Shown: positions 8,572 to 17,047 of the stretch, piece by piece | How positions within the stretch are numbered: position 1 is the first letter of the stretch | Layout of the letters: each line of letters opens with the position of its first letter | Source of the DNA: an uncultured Spartobacteria bacterium | Lineage (GTDB): Bacteria > Verrucomicrobiota > Verrucomicrobiia > Chthoniobacterales > Terrimicrobiaceae | Assembly (NCBI GenBank): GCA_937890535.1 | Contig: CALBXK010000294.1 | Coordinates: forward strand, 1 to 42,855 | Direction of reading: 5' to 3' | Length of the DNA: 42,855 nt | Notes under the pieces: generated by a model | Told to the model about the DNA's origin: nothing | Seen by the model: only the letters and a program-made list of their open reading frames with translations | The model's database searches: none | Translations under genes and position numbers: made by a program

Positions 8572-10056
8572 ATGGCCACCGATTCTCCGGCTTCGCCCGA
8601 CGGGAATCCGAAAAATTCCGAAGGGACCGACAAAAAGCCCTTCAAGGGAAAATCGCCTCGTGCCCAGCGCGATGCCTACCTGCCGGATTCCCACCGTGCG
8701 GTGCCGAAAAGCGTGGATGCGGAAAAAGGCCTCCTCGGTTCGGTCCTCCTCTCGCCTGACACCGTGCTGGATGAATGCATCCAGCAACAGGTGGGCGATA
8801 AATATTTTCACCATCCGGCCCACGCCCAGATCTATTCGCTCCTGGTCGAGATGCGGGAGACGAACCGCCCGATCGACCTCATTACCCTGACCCAGTTTCT
8901 GGAGGACAGAAAACTCCTTGCGGGGGTGGGTGGTGCCGGCGCCGTGACGGAACTCTTCACCTTCGTCCCGACGGCCACCAACTCGACCTACTACCTCGAG
9001 CTCCTCCGGGAAAAATTTCTTCTCCGCGAGATCATCGCCACTTGCACCGAATATGGGGCCCGCGCCTATGACGAACAGGGCGACGTGACCCAGCTACTCG
9101 ATGAGGTGGAGGGGAAAATTCTCGCCATTGGTGACGACCGATTCCGGGCCAAACTTCCTGAAATGAAGGAACTGGCCATGCAAGCCCTCGACAGCATCGA
9201 AAAGCTCTTTCAGTCCCGCGGCATGCTCACCGGTCTGCCGACCGGCTTCAAGGGCATCGACCAAATGACCAACGGCATGCACGAGGGCGAAATGATCGTC
9301 ATCGCCGCCCGGCCCTCAATGGGAAAAACCGCCCTGGCCATGAATATTGCCGAACACGTCGCCCTCGAAGCGGGCAAGGCCGTGGCGGTTTACAGCCTGG
9401 AAATGAGCACCCAGCAACTCATGCAGCGATTGCTGTGCTCGATCGCAAGAGTGAATCTGAAAAAAGTTCGTGACGGCTTTGTCGGGAAGCACGACATGGC
9501 GAACCTCGTCAAAGCCACCACCCGTCTCTCCGAGACGAAGATGTTCATCGACGACACCCCCGGCCTGAGCATTCTCGAACTCCGGGCCCGGGCCCGCCGG
9601 ATGAAGGACCGCCACGACATCCAGTTAATCGTCATCGATTACCTCCAGTTGCTCAAATCTCCCAGCCGACGCGGTCAGGAAAATCGTCAGGTCGAGGTGG
9701 CCGAAATTTCCGCCGGGATCAAGGCCCTGGCCAAGGAACTCAAACTCCCCATCGTCGTGCTGGCTCAATTGAACCGAAATCCCGAGGCCCGCACCGGTGG
9801 CGGCAAGGGTCGACCTCAGTTGAGCGATTTGCGCGAGTCAGGCTCCATCGAACAGGACGCCGATCTGGTAGGTCTGCTCTGGCGTGAAAAGTACTACGCC
9901 CAGGATGACGACGATAAAAAGGAAGCCGAGGGCGTGGCCGAGCTTATTATTGCCAAGCAGCGAAATGGTCCGGTCGGCAATGTCCCCCTCACCTTCCTGG
10001 AAACGCTTACTCGTTTCGAAGATCGCGCCGTGAGCCACGGCGAAGCGGGCGAGTAG
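8572..10056 (+). CDS. dnaB: Replicative DNA helicase DnaB
   Basis: DnaB is the hexameric 5'-3' helicase of the replication fork. The 494-residue protein has a basic, low-complexity N-terminal tail of about 45 residues, then the DnaB N-terminal domain (from about residue 46: PKSVDAEKGLLGSVLLSPD), a linker, and the RecA-like motor. Walker A is ARPSMGKTAL near residue 250, Walker B is IVIDYLQLL near 355, and the DnaB signature DLRESGSIEQDADLV is present. There is no intein. The N-terminal tail is longer than in E. coli. The stop codon lies in a short 8-bp tandem repeat. Confidence 0.96.
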   Translation: MATDSPASPDGNPKNSEGTDKKPFKGKSPRAQRDAYLPDSHRAVPKSVDAEKGLLGSVLLSPDTVLDECIQQQVGDKYFHHPAHAQIYSLLVEMRETNRPIDLITLTQFLEDRKLLAGVGGAGAVTELFTFVPTATNSTYYLELLREKFLLREIIATCTEYGARAYDEQGDVTQLLDEVEGKILAIGDDRFRAKLPEMKELAMQALDSIEKLFQSRGMLTGLPTGFKGIDQMTNGMHEGEMIVIAARPSMGKTALAMNIAEHVALEAGKAVAVYSLEMSTQQLMQRLLCSIARVNLKKVRDGFVGKHDMANLVKATTRLSETKMFIDDTPGLSILELRARARRMKDRHDIQLIVIDYLQLLKSPSRRGQENRQVEVAEISAGIKALAKELKLPIVVLAQLNRNPEARTGGGKGRPQLSDLRESGSIEQDADLVGLLWREKYYAQDDDDKKEAEGVAELIIAKQRNGPVGNVPLTFLETLTRFEDRAVSHGEAGE

Positions 10057-10071
10057 GCGAGTAGGCGAGTA
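10048..10071. repeat. Three tandem copies of GGCGAGTA at the dnaB stop
   Basis: GGCGAGTA is repeated exactly three times (10048-10055, 10056-10063, 10064-10071). The first copy forms the last codons of dnaB (GlyGluTAG), so each further copy repeats the stop-codon context. It probably arose by replication slippage and has no obvious function. Confidence 0.8.
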
Positions 10072-10111
10072 GAGACCTGAGTTGAAGGCCCAATTTTAGG
10101 GTTTCGTCTTA

Positions 10112-10210
10112 TGTCAGTCACTCTCCATTTGAAAGCCTGGCCGTTGCTTCGCATCCGTTGCAGGTGTCTATTAGTGTAAATCAGTGGTTCCATTCCCGTT
10201 TTTAGGGTTA
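10112..10210 (-). repeat. Interspersed repeat, copy A
   Basis: Read on the minus strand from 10210, this starts directly at the stop codon (TAA 10208-10210) of the acetyltransferase gene with CCCTAAAAACGGGAA. It continues with CACTAATAGACACCTGCAAC and CAACGGCCAGGCTTTCAAAT. A second copy lies at 35375-35473 on the plus strand; I count about 8 mismatches over the first 85 bases. A truncated copy lies at 6218-6261. It contains no reading frame. Confidence 0.8.
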
Positions 10211-10714
10211 TCGACCGGCGTTCAGATCCAGGCGCATAAATCGGGCCCCTGCCCCATAGGAATCCGACGGATTGACCCTGGGATCTTCAGAGAATCCAAA
10301 TTTTTTCCAGAATCCCGCAGAATTCTGAACGGACACGAGTGTGACGCTCTGAAAATTCCTCTCCACGGCCACGGCCAACAGTCCCTGACAGAGGAACCCG
10401 GCGACACCACGTCCTCTTGAGTTCGATGAGACCGCGAGGTCATGCAGATAGAGATTTGTCGTGACGGGCAAAGCCTCCAGTTTCGCATGCAGGGCGGGCG
10501 CTCCATCCGGCCCCCAGGGATGGGCCAGACAACACCCCAAAACGGAACCATTGTGCCCAACGGCCACAAAGCATGTCTCGGGGGAGAGGAGGACCCTTCT
10601 TCTGAGGGTGTCCTGCGACTCCGGCGCAATTTCCGTGTAGGCTTCATTTTGAATCGCGTTGATCACGCTCCAATCATCGTCCGCAATACGGCGTGTCATC
10701 ATATTCAAATCCAT
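10208..10714 (-). CDS. GNAT family N-acetyltransferase
   Basis: The product has 168 residues if started at ATG 10714 (MDLNMMTRRIADDDW); two further ATGs follow at 10702 and 10699, and an in-frame ATG at 10798 would add 28 residues. GNAT enzymes move an acetyl group from acetyl-CoA to an amine. The acetyl-CoA site (motif A) is LHDLAVSSNSRGRGVAGFL with the R/QxxGxG/A pattern, and motif B is the NSAGFWKKFGF stretch near the C-terminus. The substrate cannot be told from sequence. The gene is divergent from ubiX and its stop codon abuts an interspersed repeat. Confidence 0.85.
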   Translation of the reverse strand: MDLNMMTRRIADDDWSVINAIQNEAYTEIAPESQDTLRRRVLLSPETCFVAVGHNGSVLGCCLAHPWGPDGAPALHAKLEALPVTTNLYLHDLAVSSNSRGRGVAGFLCQGLLAVAVERNFQSVTLVSVQNSAGFWKKFGFSEDPRVNPSDSYGAGARFMRLDLNAGR

Positions 10715-10832
10715 CGTAACCCGAAAAAGAAAATTGAGCCAAGGATGGGGAACAGATCCCGCCATCAGTTTTCGCGGAAAGCACCCTAACTTCTTCATTC
10801 ATTATTCCAAATTCTTCATCTAGTCTCCTCCC

Positions 10833-11405
10833 ATGCGTCTCGTCCTAGCTGCCACCGGAGCCAGTGGAGCGATCTATTTGCAGCGTCTCCTCCATTACCT
10901 TGATGGTCCTGAACATGAATTGCATCTCGTCTTCAGCTCCTACGCCAAGCAGGTCATCCAGGAAGAAATTGGAGAGCTGAATATTCCGGCCGGCGCGGTC
11001 GAGCATTCCAACAAGAGTATGAACGCCCCCTTCGCCAGCGGCAGCGCCCGCTTCGACGCCATGGTGGTGGTGCCTTGTTCGATGGGCACTCTGGCCCGCA
11101 TCGCCCATGGCACGAGCGAAAGCCTCATCCTCCGGGCCGCCGATGTCTTTCTCAAGGAACGCCGCCCCCTCATCCTCGTACCCCGGGAAACGCCCTGGAA
11201 CCTCATCCACCTTCGCAATGCCACCACAGCGATCGAGGCCGGCGCACACCTCCTGCCCGCCTCCCCCTCATTTTATAGTCGCCCGCAAACCTTCGATGAA
11301 CTGGCAGACACCGTCGTCTGGCGCATCCTCGATCAACTTGGTATCGAAGCCCCCAACGCCTGCCGCTGGCGGGAGAATTCGCCGCAACCCACCCCTTCGG
11401 ATTAG
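10833..11405 (+). CDS. ubiX: Flavin prenyltransferase UbiX
   Basis: UbiX attaches a dimethylallyl group to FMN to make the prenylated flavin used by UbiD decarboxylases in ubiquinone or menaquinone-type pathways. The 190-residue product has the family N-terminus LVLAATGASGAIYLQRLL, the SSYAKQVI stretch, VVPCSMGTLARIAHG, and the RRPLILVPRETPWNLIHL prenyl-phosphate site. Length and order match the family. No ubiD-like gene is in the window. The N-terminus directly follows a 118-base spacer shared with the divergent acetyltransferase. Confidence 0.94.
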   Translation: MRLVLAATGASGAIYLQRLLHYLDGPEHELHLVFSSYAKQVIQEEIGELNIPAGAVEHSNKSMNAPFASGSARFDAMVVVPCSMGTLARIAHGTSESLILRAADVFLKERRPLILVPRETPWNLIHLRNATTAIEAGAHLLPASPSFYSRPQTFDELADTVVWRILDQLGIEAPNACRWRENSPQPTPSD

Positions 11406-11658
11406 CCAAGCCTTCCTGCCAGGCTCGCCGCCCTCACAAAAGGCAGTAAGAAATGCCTCACGCAACACCAGCGCGATAGCGCAACCTGGGAAGGCAACCG
11501 AAGCGCCAGCGAAGCAAGGATGGGAAGGATGCAAAGGAAAGAGATGGGCGGCGTTTCTGAAGAAATTTCGCCTGGGGCCTGCCTTGATGGCACCCAACGG
11601 AACAATTTTCCTTCGGAACCTCTGGATTATTTCCAAGCGTCCGTTCATCATCCCGCCA

Positions 11659-12363
11659 ATGTTGGAAGTGATCGAAAAACTCCTGGCCCTGCAAGACCGG
11701 GATCAACGCCGCCATACCTTCGAAACGGAGCTAGCTCATTTGCCCATCGAACGGACGTCGCGGGAGAAGCAAATCGCCAATTCGGCTGCCCGCCTGGAGT
11801 CCGCCAAGACCCGGGTCAAGGAAATCGAGGTCGAAAAAAAATCCCTTGAGGTCGATGCCGCGACGAAACGCGAGGCCATTCTCCGCTACCGCAACCAACA
11901 ACTTCTGACCCGGAAAAACGAGGAATTCACCGCTCTCAACCACGAGATTGAGGCCGCCGAAAAGGTCATCATCACCATTGAGGACAAGGAACTCGAGTTG
12001 ATGGAAGAACTCGAGACCCTCAAGCCGGAGGTCGCGGCCGCTGAGAAGCTCCACGCCGAGGAAAAATCAAAAATTGAGAAAATCCTTGAGGGCCTCGACG
12101 CCAAGAAAGTGAATCTTGATTCCCGGCTTGCCGAACTCCAAAACGATCGCGCCACCTTCACCGCCGGAATCGATGAAGATGTCCTTGAGCGTTTTGAGCG
12201 CCTCTTCAAAACCAAGGGCGGCGTGTCTGTCGCGCCCCTGGAGCACGATGTTTGCATGGGTTGCCACATGAAGGTCACCACCCAAACGGTCGTGCAGGTC
12301 AAAGCCGCAAAAGAGATTGTGTATTGTCCGCAATGTGGGCGGTCGCTCTACCTCGCCATCTGA
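11659..12363 (+). CDS. Coiled-coil protein with C-terminal C4 zinc ribbon (DUF164-like)
   Basis: The 234-residue protein (ATG 11659, MLEVIEKLLALQDRDQRR) is mostly a long coiled coil (about residues 10-175, rich in Glu, Lys and Leu heptads). It ends in a zinc ribbon with CMGCHM near residue 200 and YCPQCGRSLY near 223. This is the architecture of the zf-RING_7/DUF164 family, found widely in bacteria and of uncertain function, sometimes linked to RNA or DNA metabolism. The 253 bases between ubiX and this start contain no supported gene although one frame stays open through them. Confidence 0.85.
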   Translation: MLEVIEKLLALQDRDQRRHTFETELAHLPIERTSREKQIANSAARLESAKTRVKEIEVEKKSLEVDAATKREAILRYRNQQLLTRKNEEFTALNHEIEAAEKVIITIEDKELELMEELETLKPEVAAAEKLHAEEKSKIEKILEGLDAKKVNLDSRLAELQNDRATFTAGIDEDVLERFERLFKTKGGVSVAPLEHDVCMGCHMKVTTQTVVQVKAAKEIVYCPQCGRSLYLAI

Positions 12364-12482
12364 CGCGAAATTCGGGCGCGCAGATCGCCGCTTGACGCCG
12401 GAACCAAATGATCTCCCTCCCTTCCCGGTGACTCGATTTTCACTTTCCACCCATCGCCCATCGCTTCCCCTTTGATCTTACC

Positions 12483-13331
12483 ATGCCTCTGGGATTCTTA
12501 AAAAACCTCGTCTCCAAATTCAGCACCACTCCGGTGGACTGGGAGGAATTGGAGGAAACCCTCATACGTGCTGATCTCGGCGTGCCGATGACGATGCACA
12601 TCATGGAACTGCTGCAGGAACGCGGTCCGAACGTTCATTCCGGAACGGTGGCGCAAGTCTGTCGGGAGGAAATTCTCAAAGTTCTACCGGTTTCCGATCC
12701 CCCCATCCGCCCCCTGCCATCCAAACCCAAGGCCCTTCTGATGGTGGGTGTGAATGGCACGGGAAAAACCACCTCGTCCGCCAAGATGGCCCATTGGTTC
12801 AAGAGCCAGCGCCATTCCTGCCTCCTGGTCGCAGCCGATACCTTTCGCGCTGCGGCCATCGAACAACTCGAGGCCTGGAGCGAACGCATCGGAGTGGACG
12901 TGGTGAAAGGCCAGTACGGCGGCGACTCCGCCGCCCTCTGTTACGACGCCTGGGCGAGCGCCCATCGCCGCAATATCGAATTCCTTCTCTGCGACACCGC
13001 CGGACGCCTTCACACCAAGGACAACCTCATGCAGGAACTTTCCAAGGTGAAGCGTACCCTAGCCAAACATGATCCCGACGCCCCCCACGAATGTCTCCTC
13101 GTCGTCGATGCCACCACCGGATCCAATGCGCTTGTGCAGGCGCGGGAGTTCCACCAGGCGGTAGGCCTCACCGGAATCGTGCTCACCAAACTCGACGGCA
13201 GTGGCAAGGGCGGCGTGGCGGTCGCGATCCAGAAAGAACTTGGGATTCCCACCCGCTTCATCGGCAGCGGCGAAGGCGTGGAAGACTTCGCCCGCTTTGA
13301 CCGCGAGGTCTTTGTCAACCGAATGCTCTGA
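12483..13331 (+). CDS. ftsY: Signal recognition particle receptor FtsY
   Basis: FtsY is the GTPase receptor that docks SRP-ribosome complexes at the Sec translocon. The 282-residue protein is the short form without an acidic A domain. It has an N domain (residues 1 to about 80) and a G domain with [15 protein letters not shown] (about 89-103), the insertion-box motif [18 protein letters not shown] near 170, and [10 protein letters not shown] near 236. The C-terminal [15 protein letters not shown] is the family closing motif. The stop codon (13329-13331) lies inside a GC-rich repeat, and the convergent DUF255 gene on the other strand reads 322 bases into ftsY. Confidence 0.95.
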   Translation: MPLGFLKNLVSKFSTTPVDWEELEETLIRADLGVPMTMHIMELLQERGPNVHSGTVAQVCREEILKVLPVSDPPIRPLPSKPKALLMVGVNGTGKTTSSAKMAHWFKSQRHSCLLVAADTFRAAAIEQLEAWSERIGVDVVKGQYGGDSAALCYDAWASAHRRNIEFLLCDTAGRLHTKDNLMQELSKVKRTLAKHDPDAPHECLLVVDATTGSNALVQAREFHQAVGLTGIVLTKLDGSGKGGVAVAIQKELGIPTRFIGSGEGVEDFARFDREVFVNRML

Positions 13332-15430
13332 TCAATTGCGGAGCGCGGAATGCGGAGTGCGGATTGATCGCATGCGCGAGTCTGCGCCGTCATTCGTCGT
13401 TCGCGCACGACCGGCCGCTGGCAGGTGAAATTCTCACAAAGGTAAAGGGCCGCCCGTCCGTCCACCGGCTGCATCTGCGCCACGCTCGGGTTTCGCATCG
13501 CAGGCAGCCCGGCCCCGTCCGCTGACATCAGGACCCGCCGGGGATGAAAATCCGAATGCAATTCGGCAATCCATTCCCGCACTTCCGGGGAATCTGGCCT
13601 GCCGGCGACCACCGCTTGAGCGGGTGGGGACAGGGCGAGGTCCAGAGCAACCAACATCTGCGGAACTGCGGTGGGGATTCGGGTCATTTGATCCTGATGG
13701 GAGGCGAGAATTTCCCGCGCCCGGATCTCGTGTTCCCCGGCATCGAGCATTCGCGCCAGGCGCAGCAGGTTTCCGGCGCTGACGGAGTTGGCCGAGGGCT
13801 CGGCCCCATCATAGTCCTCCTTCATCCGCACCGGCACCAAGGGATCCCCGCCCGCGCTGCTGAAGTAGCCGCCCCCAGCTTCCACATCCCAGAATAATTC
13901 GTCCTGGATCGCTTGCAGATCCACCGCCCATCGCAACCAATGGTCGTCGAATGTCGCCTCATAGAGATCCAACAACCCTTGAATGAGAAAAGCATAATCC
14001 TCCGCAAACCCGCCAATCGTTCCAGCTTCCCCCCGCCAGGTCCGCAATAACCGCCCGTCCTTGGTCAGATGAGTTTGCAAAAACTGAGCCGCCTTCGCCG
14101 CAGCTTCCAGAAAGCAGGGTTCGGAGAAGGCCGCCCCGGCCCGGGCCAGAGCCGAGATCATGAGTCCGTTCCAGGCCGTCAGGACCTTATCGTCGAGGTG
14201 GGGCCGGGGTCGCGTCGCCCGCCGGGCCAAAAGCTTCTTTCGGCTTGCCACCAAGGCCGGGGCGGACTCCGGCGTTCCCCGTTCGATCAGAATGTTCAGA
14301 CCGGTGAACTCCCCGTGCGGATCGCTTCCCTCCGGGGCATTGCCATTGGCTTCCACTCCATAGTGACGGCAAAATTTCTCCGCCGCTTCCCCGCCCAAGA
14401 CCTCATCGATCTCCGCCCGGCTCCAAACATAAAATGCACCCTCAGCGTGATCTTCGCTGCCGTGACGCAGGAGACTGTCCGCGTCCTCCGCGGAATAAAA
14501 GCCTCCCTCCGGATGAGTCATATCCCGCAGCACATACTCCAGAGTCTCCCGGGCGACCTCCGCAAAAAACTCCTCATGCCCGCGCTGCCAAGCCTCGACA
14601 TAGGACACCACCAATTGAGCCTGATCGTAGAGCATCTTTTCAAAATGCGGCACATGCCAGGCCCCATCCACCGCGTAGCGATGAAAGCCACCGCCCAAAT
14701 GATCACGCACCCCGCCGGCCGCCATCTTTCGGAGTGTAAAATCCGCCATCTCCGCCGCATGGAGGTCCCGATCCTTGGAGCGCCCGAGAAAATTCAAGGT
14801 GGAGGGCCGGGGAAATTTCGGGGCCGAGCCGAAGCCGCCTTCGATCGGGTCAAAACTTCGGGAAAACTCCTCAACCGCCTGTTGCAGCGACGACTCACTG
14901 GAAGAAAACGTCTCTCCCGATCCCGCCTTGCTCTGCCCCAGAGTCTCCATCACCCGGGCGCCTTCCTTCTCAACTCGTGGCTGATCCCGGTCCCATAGAT
15001 CTGCGATCTGCCGCAGCACCTGGGGAAACCCTGCCCGACCATAGCGATCTTCCGGCGGAAAATAGGTGCCTCCAAAAAATGGCTTCCCCTCCGGGGTCAA
15101 CCAGACGCTCATCGGCCAGCCGCCACTGCCCGTCGTGGCCTGGACAAAGGCCATGTAGAGACGATCCACATCCGGACGTTCCTCTCGGTCCACCTTGATG
15201 TTGACGAAATCCGAATTCATCTGCCCGGCAATGGCGGCATCCTCAAACGACTCATGGGCCATGACATGGCACCAATGGCAGGTCGAGTATCCGATGGAGA
15301 GAAAGACCGGGACCTTTCGACGGCGTGCCTCCGCGAAGGCCTCCTCCCCCCAAGGCCGCCAATCCACCGGATTCGTCTTGTGCTGCAAAAGGTAGGGAGA
15401 CTTCTCCCCGGCGAGCGCATTCTCATTCAT
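13010..15430 (-). CDS. DUF255 protein with thioredoxin and glycosidase-like domains (YyaL/Spata20 family), C-terminus read through
   Basis: The family protein (N-terminus [20 protein letters not shown] at ATG 15430) has a thioredoxin-like domain (about 1-165) with [36 protein letters not shown], then an alpha/alpha-toroid of the N-acylglucosamine 2-epimerase type (about 190-650). Its cellular function is unknown. The recognisable family sequence ends near [13 protein letters not shown] at about base 13405, but no stop codon follows there. The frame runs on for about 131 more residues, through the GC-rich repeat and 322 bases antisense into ftsY, to TGA at 13010. The tail (Arg, Ser and Pro rich) looks non-coding. 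The likely reason is loss of the original stop when the repeat entered. The start excludes an in-frame ATG at 15535. Confidence 0.85.
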   Translation of the reverse strand: MNENALAGEKSPYLLQHKTNPVDWRPWGEEAFAEARRRKVPVFLSIGYSTCHWCHVMAHESFEDAAIAGQMNSDFVNIKVDREERPDVDRLYMAFVQATTGSGGWPMSVWLTPEGKPFFGGTYFPPEDRYGRAGFPQVLRQIADLWDRDQPRVEKEGARVMETLGQSKAGSGETFSSSESSLQQAVEEFSRSFDPIEGGFGSAPKFPRPSTLNFLGRSKDRDLHAAEMADFTLRKMAAGGVRDHLGGGFHRYAVDGAWHVPHFEKMLYDQAQLVVSYVEAWQRGHEEFFAEVARETLEYVLRDMTHPEGGFYSAEDADSLLRHGSEDHAEGAFYVWSRAEIDEVLGGEAAEKFCRHYGVEANGNAPEGSDPHGEFTGLNILIERGTPESAPALVASRKKLLARRATRPRPHLDDKVLTAWNGLMISALARAGAAFSEPCFLEAAAKAAQFLQTHLTKDGRLLRTWRGEAGTIGGFAEDYAFLIQGLLDLYEATFDDHWLRWAVDLQAIQDELFWDVEAGGGYFSSAGGDPLVPVRMKEDYDGAEPSANSVSAGNLLRLARMLDAGEHEIRAREILASHQDQMTRIPTAVPQMLVALDLALSPPAQAVVAGRPDSPEVREWIAELHSDFHPRRVLMSADGAGLPAMRNPSVAQMQPVDGRAALYLCENFTCQRPVVRERRMTAQTRACDQSALRIPRSAIDQSIRLTKTSRSKRAKSSTPSPLPMKRVGIPSSFWIATATPPLPLPSSLVSTIPVRPTAWWNSRACTSALDPVVASTTRRHSWGASGSCLARVRFTLESSCMRLSLV
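13330..13372. repeat. GC-rich repeat with inverted ends at the ftsY/DUF255 junction
   Basis: The repeat starts with GATCAAT (13330-13336) and ends with its inverse ATTGATC (13363-13369). Between them are tandem-like units GCGGAGCGCGGA and GCGGAGTGCGGA. The related sequence at 17921-17990 in ispG shares the GCGGAGCGCGGA unit. The ftsY stop codon is at the left edge. The repeat sits where the DUF255 gene should end. Confidence 0.65.
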
Positions 15431-15604
15431 ATCCGGCACCCTACCTCGAATTTGGGGTTCCCCCGAAGAAATTCCCACCGGCGCCCTCCCAATTTTGGAT
15501 TCTCTGCCCGTTTTGCGATTTTCGAGATGCACCACTGTTCCACAATCTGCAAAGGCAGGAATTGATTTTTGGGAAAATGCGGCGAGACTGTCTGCCTGTT
15601 CGCC

Positions 15605-17047
15605 ATGGTTTTCGATATTCTCAAATTTTTATTCATCTGTCTCGAGGTCGTCCTCCTCTTCAATCTGCTCATCATTGTGCATGAGTTGGGGCATTTTCTA
15701 GCCGCCCGCTGGAGGGGGCTCGTTGTGGAAAAATTCGCCATTTGGTTCGGCAAACCGATTTGGAGTAAAAAGATCGGCGGGGTCGAATATCGTCTCGGCA
15801 GCATCCCGGCGGGCGGCTATGTGGCCATCCCGCAGTTGGCACCGATGGAGGTGCTCGAAGGACCGGTGGCAAGCGATCGCTCCCAGCTTCCTCCCATCAA
15901 ACCGATCGACAAAATTATTGTAGCAGCGGCGGGCCCGGTCTTCAGCCTCGGGCTGGCAGTCGCCTTTTCCCTTGTCGTCTGGGTGGTGGGTAAGCCAGCC
16001 AGTCAGGCCGACGCCTCAACGGAGGTTGGCTTTGTCGTGCCGGACGGTCCGGCGGCCAAGGCCGGGATCGAAGCCGGCGACCGGATTCTCAGCGTGGATG
16101 GTCACAAGGTCACCCGCTTTTCGCCCATGGGGAAGGCCCGGGAGAGCATCATCTGGAATATTGCCCGCAGTGAAACGCCAGTGATTCCCATCACCGTCGA
16201 CCGAGACGGAAAGACCTTGAGTTTTGAGGTGGAACCAGTCGCTCCTGAGCGCGAAGGACTGGGACGCCGCAACCTCAAGCAAATCCTCATTGCCCCGGCC
16301 CATAGCTCGCGGATCGCCATTGTGATCAAGGACAGTCCCGCCGCCGAGGCCGGACTCAAGTCCCAGGACCTGATTCTCGAAGCCGAAGGGAAGAAGCTTT
16401 TGAGCACCGCGGATCTCGCAATGATTCTGAAAGAAAAGGGCTTGGAGCCGGTGGAACTGACCGTGCAACGAGGCGACAAGACCTTTAATGTAACCCTCAC
16501 TCCCCGACTCCCTGAAAATGGTGAGCAGGTGCCGCGCCTCGGCATCCAATGGGATTTTCAAGGAACAACCCTCGCCTATCCCACGCCTTGGGAACAGGTC
16601 TCCGGTAGTGTGGACACGATTTTTGAGACAATTGCTGCCGTCACCTCTCCGAATTCCGGGATCTCGCTTCAGCATTTGAGTGGTCCCGTGGGGATCATGA
16701 ATCTCTACTACCGCCTCTTTGAGAGCCCGAACGGCTGGCGGCTGGCCCTCTGGTTCAGCGTGGTGCTGAATGTGAACCTCGCCCTGCTAAATCTGCTCCC
16801 CATTCCAGTCCTCGATGGTGGCCATATCACCCTGGCAATTATCGAGGGCATCCGGCGCCGTCCCGTCAATATCCGGCTATTGGAGTTTGTTCAGTCGGCC
16901 TGCGCCATCCTCATTATTGGGTTCATGTTGTACGTCACTTTTTACGACGTGTTGGACCTGCCGTGGAAACGAGCCGCCGTTGAGGACGCCAAGGCGGCCG
17001 AAGTGATGAAATTCTCGCCGACCCCGGCCTCCGACCAGCAGCCGTGA
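15605..17047 (+). CDS. rseP: RseP-like site-2 protease (M50 family)
   Basis: RseP is a membrane zinc protease that cleaves transmembrane anti-sigma factors and signal-peptide remnants. The 480-residue protein (ATG 15605, [15 protein letters not shown]) has the HELGH zinc motif (His26-His30) in the first membrane helix. Two PDZ-like segments follow (about 130-190: [23 protein letters not shown]; about 240-295: [21 protein letters not shown]), and a second active-site motif [12 protein letters not shown] lies near residue 400. The two PDZ domains fit RseP. A stop at 17047 overlaps ispG by four bases (GTGA). An ATG at 15569 is in frame but adds 12 polar residues before the first membrane helix. 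Confidence 0.9.
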   Translation: MVFDILKFLFICLEVVLLFNLLIIVHELGHFLAARWRGLVVEKFAIWFGKPIWSKKIGGVEYRLGSIPAGGYVAIPQLAPMEVLEGPVASDRSQLPPIKPIDKIIVAAAGPVFSLGLAVAFSLVVWVVGKPASQADASTEVGFVVPDGPAAKAGIEAGDRILSVDGHKVTRFSPMGKARESIIWNIARSETPVIPITVDRDGKTLSFEVEPVAPEREGLGRRNLKQILIAPAHSSRIAIVIKDSPAAEAGLKSQDLILEAEGKKLLSTADLAMILKEKGLEPVELTVQRGDKTFNVTLTPRLPENGEQVPRLGIQWDFQGTTLAYPTPWEQVSGSVDTIFETIAAVTSPNSGISLQHLSGPVGIMNLYYRLFESPNGWRLALWFSVVLNVNLALLNLLPIPVLDGGHITLAIIEGIRRRPVNIRLLEFVQSACAILIIGFMLYVTFYDVLDLPWKRAAVEDAKAAEVMKFSPTPASDQQP

